NCBI GenBank assembly: GCA_002869095.1 | Contig: PKTO01000329.1 | Span: forward strand, 1-5,742 | DNA from: Clostridiales bacterium | Lineage (GTDB): Bacteria > Bacillota > Clostridia > Peptostreptococcales > BM714 | Length of the DNA stretch: 5,742 nt | Reading direction: 5' to 3' | Part shown: positions 5,503 through 5,742 of the stretch, piece after piece | Position numbering within the stretch: the first letter of the stretch is position 1 | How the letters are laid out: each line of letters opens with the position of its first letter | Notes under the pieces: model-generated | Database searches by the model: none | The model's input: the letters and a program-made list of their open reading frames with translations, nothing else | Told to the model about the DNA's origin: nothing | Program-made: the position numbers and the translations under genes

Positions 5503-5742
5503 TCACTGCCGGCTGCTTTCTGCCTGCTGTCCGCTGTTTTCTTTGCTTCAGCGGCTTCAGCCATCGTGAAGCTGTATATTCCGCCTATAACAACGATTAC
5601 CCCGATGAGTCGGGCGGTGGTTGGAATTTCAACAAGAAGAACTATTGCGAATATGGTTGCAAGGACAGGTTCTCCCAAAATGGCTGTGGAAACGAAGGTC
5701 GGTTTGACATGACCCAGTCCCCAATTGAAGATTGAATGGCCG
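5496..5742 (-). CDS. EamA/DMT-family membrane transporter, C-terminal part (5' end outside window)
   Basis: The - strand frame enters from the right edge and gives 81 full codons before TAA (complement of 5496-5498); full family members have about 300. An initiator drawn at 5678 would be TTG, but the frame is open upstream and the conserved motif spans it, so that is not the start. The protein reads HSIFNWGLGHVKPTFVS, then ILGEPV, then VEIP and GVIVVIGGIYSF, the classic end of an EamA domain: a helix start with P-T-x-V-S, the conserved GEPV, and the last two transmembrane helices. The family exports or imports small metabolites such as amino acids; substrate cannot be told here. The last ~21 residues (from AEAAEAKKTADS) form a hydrophilic tail encoded by short tandem repeats, probably an added extension. 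The gene converges on sbcC with a 253-nt spacer and is functionally unrelated to it. Confidence 0.85.
   Translation of the reverse strand, partial: GHSIFNWGLGHVKPTFVSTAILGEPVLATIFAIVLLVEIPTTARLIGVIVVIGGIYSFTMAEAAEAKKTADSRQKAAGSEL
5506..5561 (-). repeat. Heptamer (CAGNNNN) and 9-nt tandem repeats inside the transporter 3' end
   Basis: On the - strand CAG recurs every 7 nt five times: CAGCGGA, CAGCAGG, CAGAAAG, CAGCCGG, CAG. On the + strand CTG starts at 5506, 5513, 5520, 5527 and 5534. Just before this in the gene, a 9-nt unit (TGCTTCAGC and GGCTTCAGC on +, 5544-5552 and 5553-5561) is repeated in tandem and encodes Ala-Glu-Ala twice. Together they encode the low-complexity C-terminal tail. 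Confidence 0.65.

Noticed and set aside
5479..5712. 77-codon + strand open frame with a hydrophobic N-terminus
   Set aside because: It is antisense to the conserved EamA motifs and the repeat-coded tail. The hydrophobicity comes from the complement of the repeats.

Overview
The window holds the 3' end of a DNA end-processing operon on the + strand, followed by the tail of an unrelated transporter gene on the - strand. The addA-sbcD-sbcC order, the AddA subfamily motifs, strong AGGAGG-type ribosome binding sites, a TTG start and moderate GC (about mid-40s by eye) suggest a Firmicutes bacterium, most likely of the Clostridia. I cannot place it further.

Layout. Positions 1-1438 are the C-terminal ~478 residues of AddA (helicase motifs V and VI plus the RecB-type nuclease domain). 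Positions 1435-2661 are a complete SbcD (Mre11-type nuclease), which starts at a TTG inside the addA stop region. Positions 2642-5242 are sbcC (Rad50-type ATPase), overlapping sbcD by 20 nt. One in-frame TAA at 3800-3802 cuts sbcC into two open frames, 2642-3802 and 3803-5242. The first carries Walker A and the Q-loop. The second carries the zinc hook, ABC signature, Walker B, D-loop and H-loop. Positions 5243-5495 are a 253-nt spacer between convergent genes, with degenerate heptamer repeats, two hairpins and interlocked inverted repeats. Positions 5496-5742 (- strand) are the C-terminus of an EamA/DMT-family membrane transporter.

How the genes work together. AddA (with AddB, presumably just upstream) resects double-strand breaks for RecA-dependent repair. 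SbcCD opens hairpins and blocked ends and trims breaks. The overlapping genes imply one mRNA and translational coupling.

The main anomaly is the split sbcC. The coiled-coil heptad phase continues across the TAA if the stop is counted as exactly one residue: hydrophobic 'a' positions run at codons 353, 360, 367, 374, 381, 388, 395, 402 and 409. The stop therefore looks like a single-codon nonsense change in an otherwise intact gene, not a frameshift or an old gene fission. It may be a real inactivating mutation, a sequencing or assembly error, or a functional two-piece SbcC made by stop-start (TAAATG) reinitiation. The sequence alone cannot decide. I found no clear novel system beyond this; the spacer structures are the next most unusual feature.
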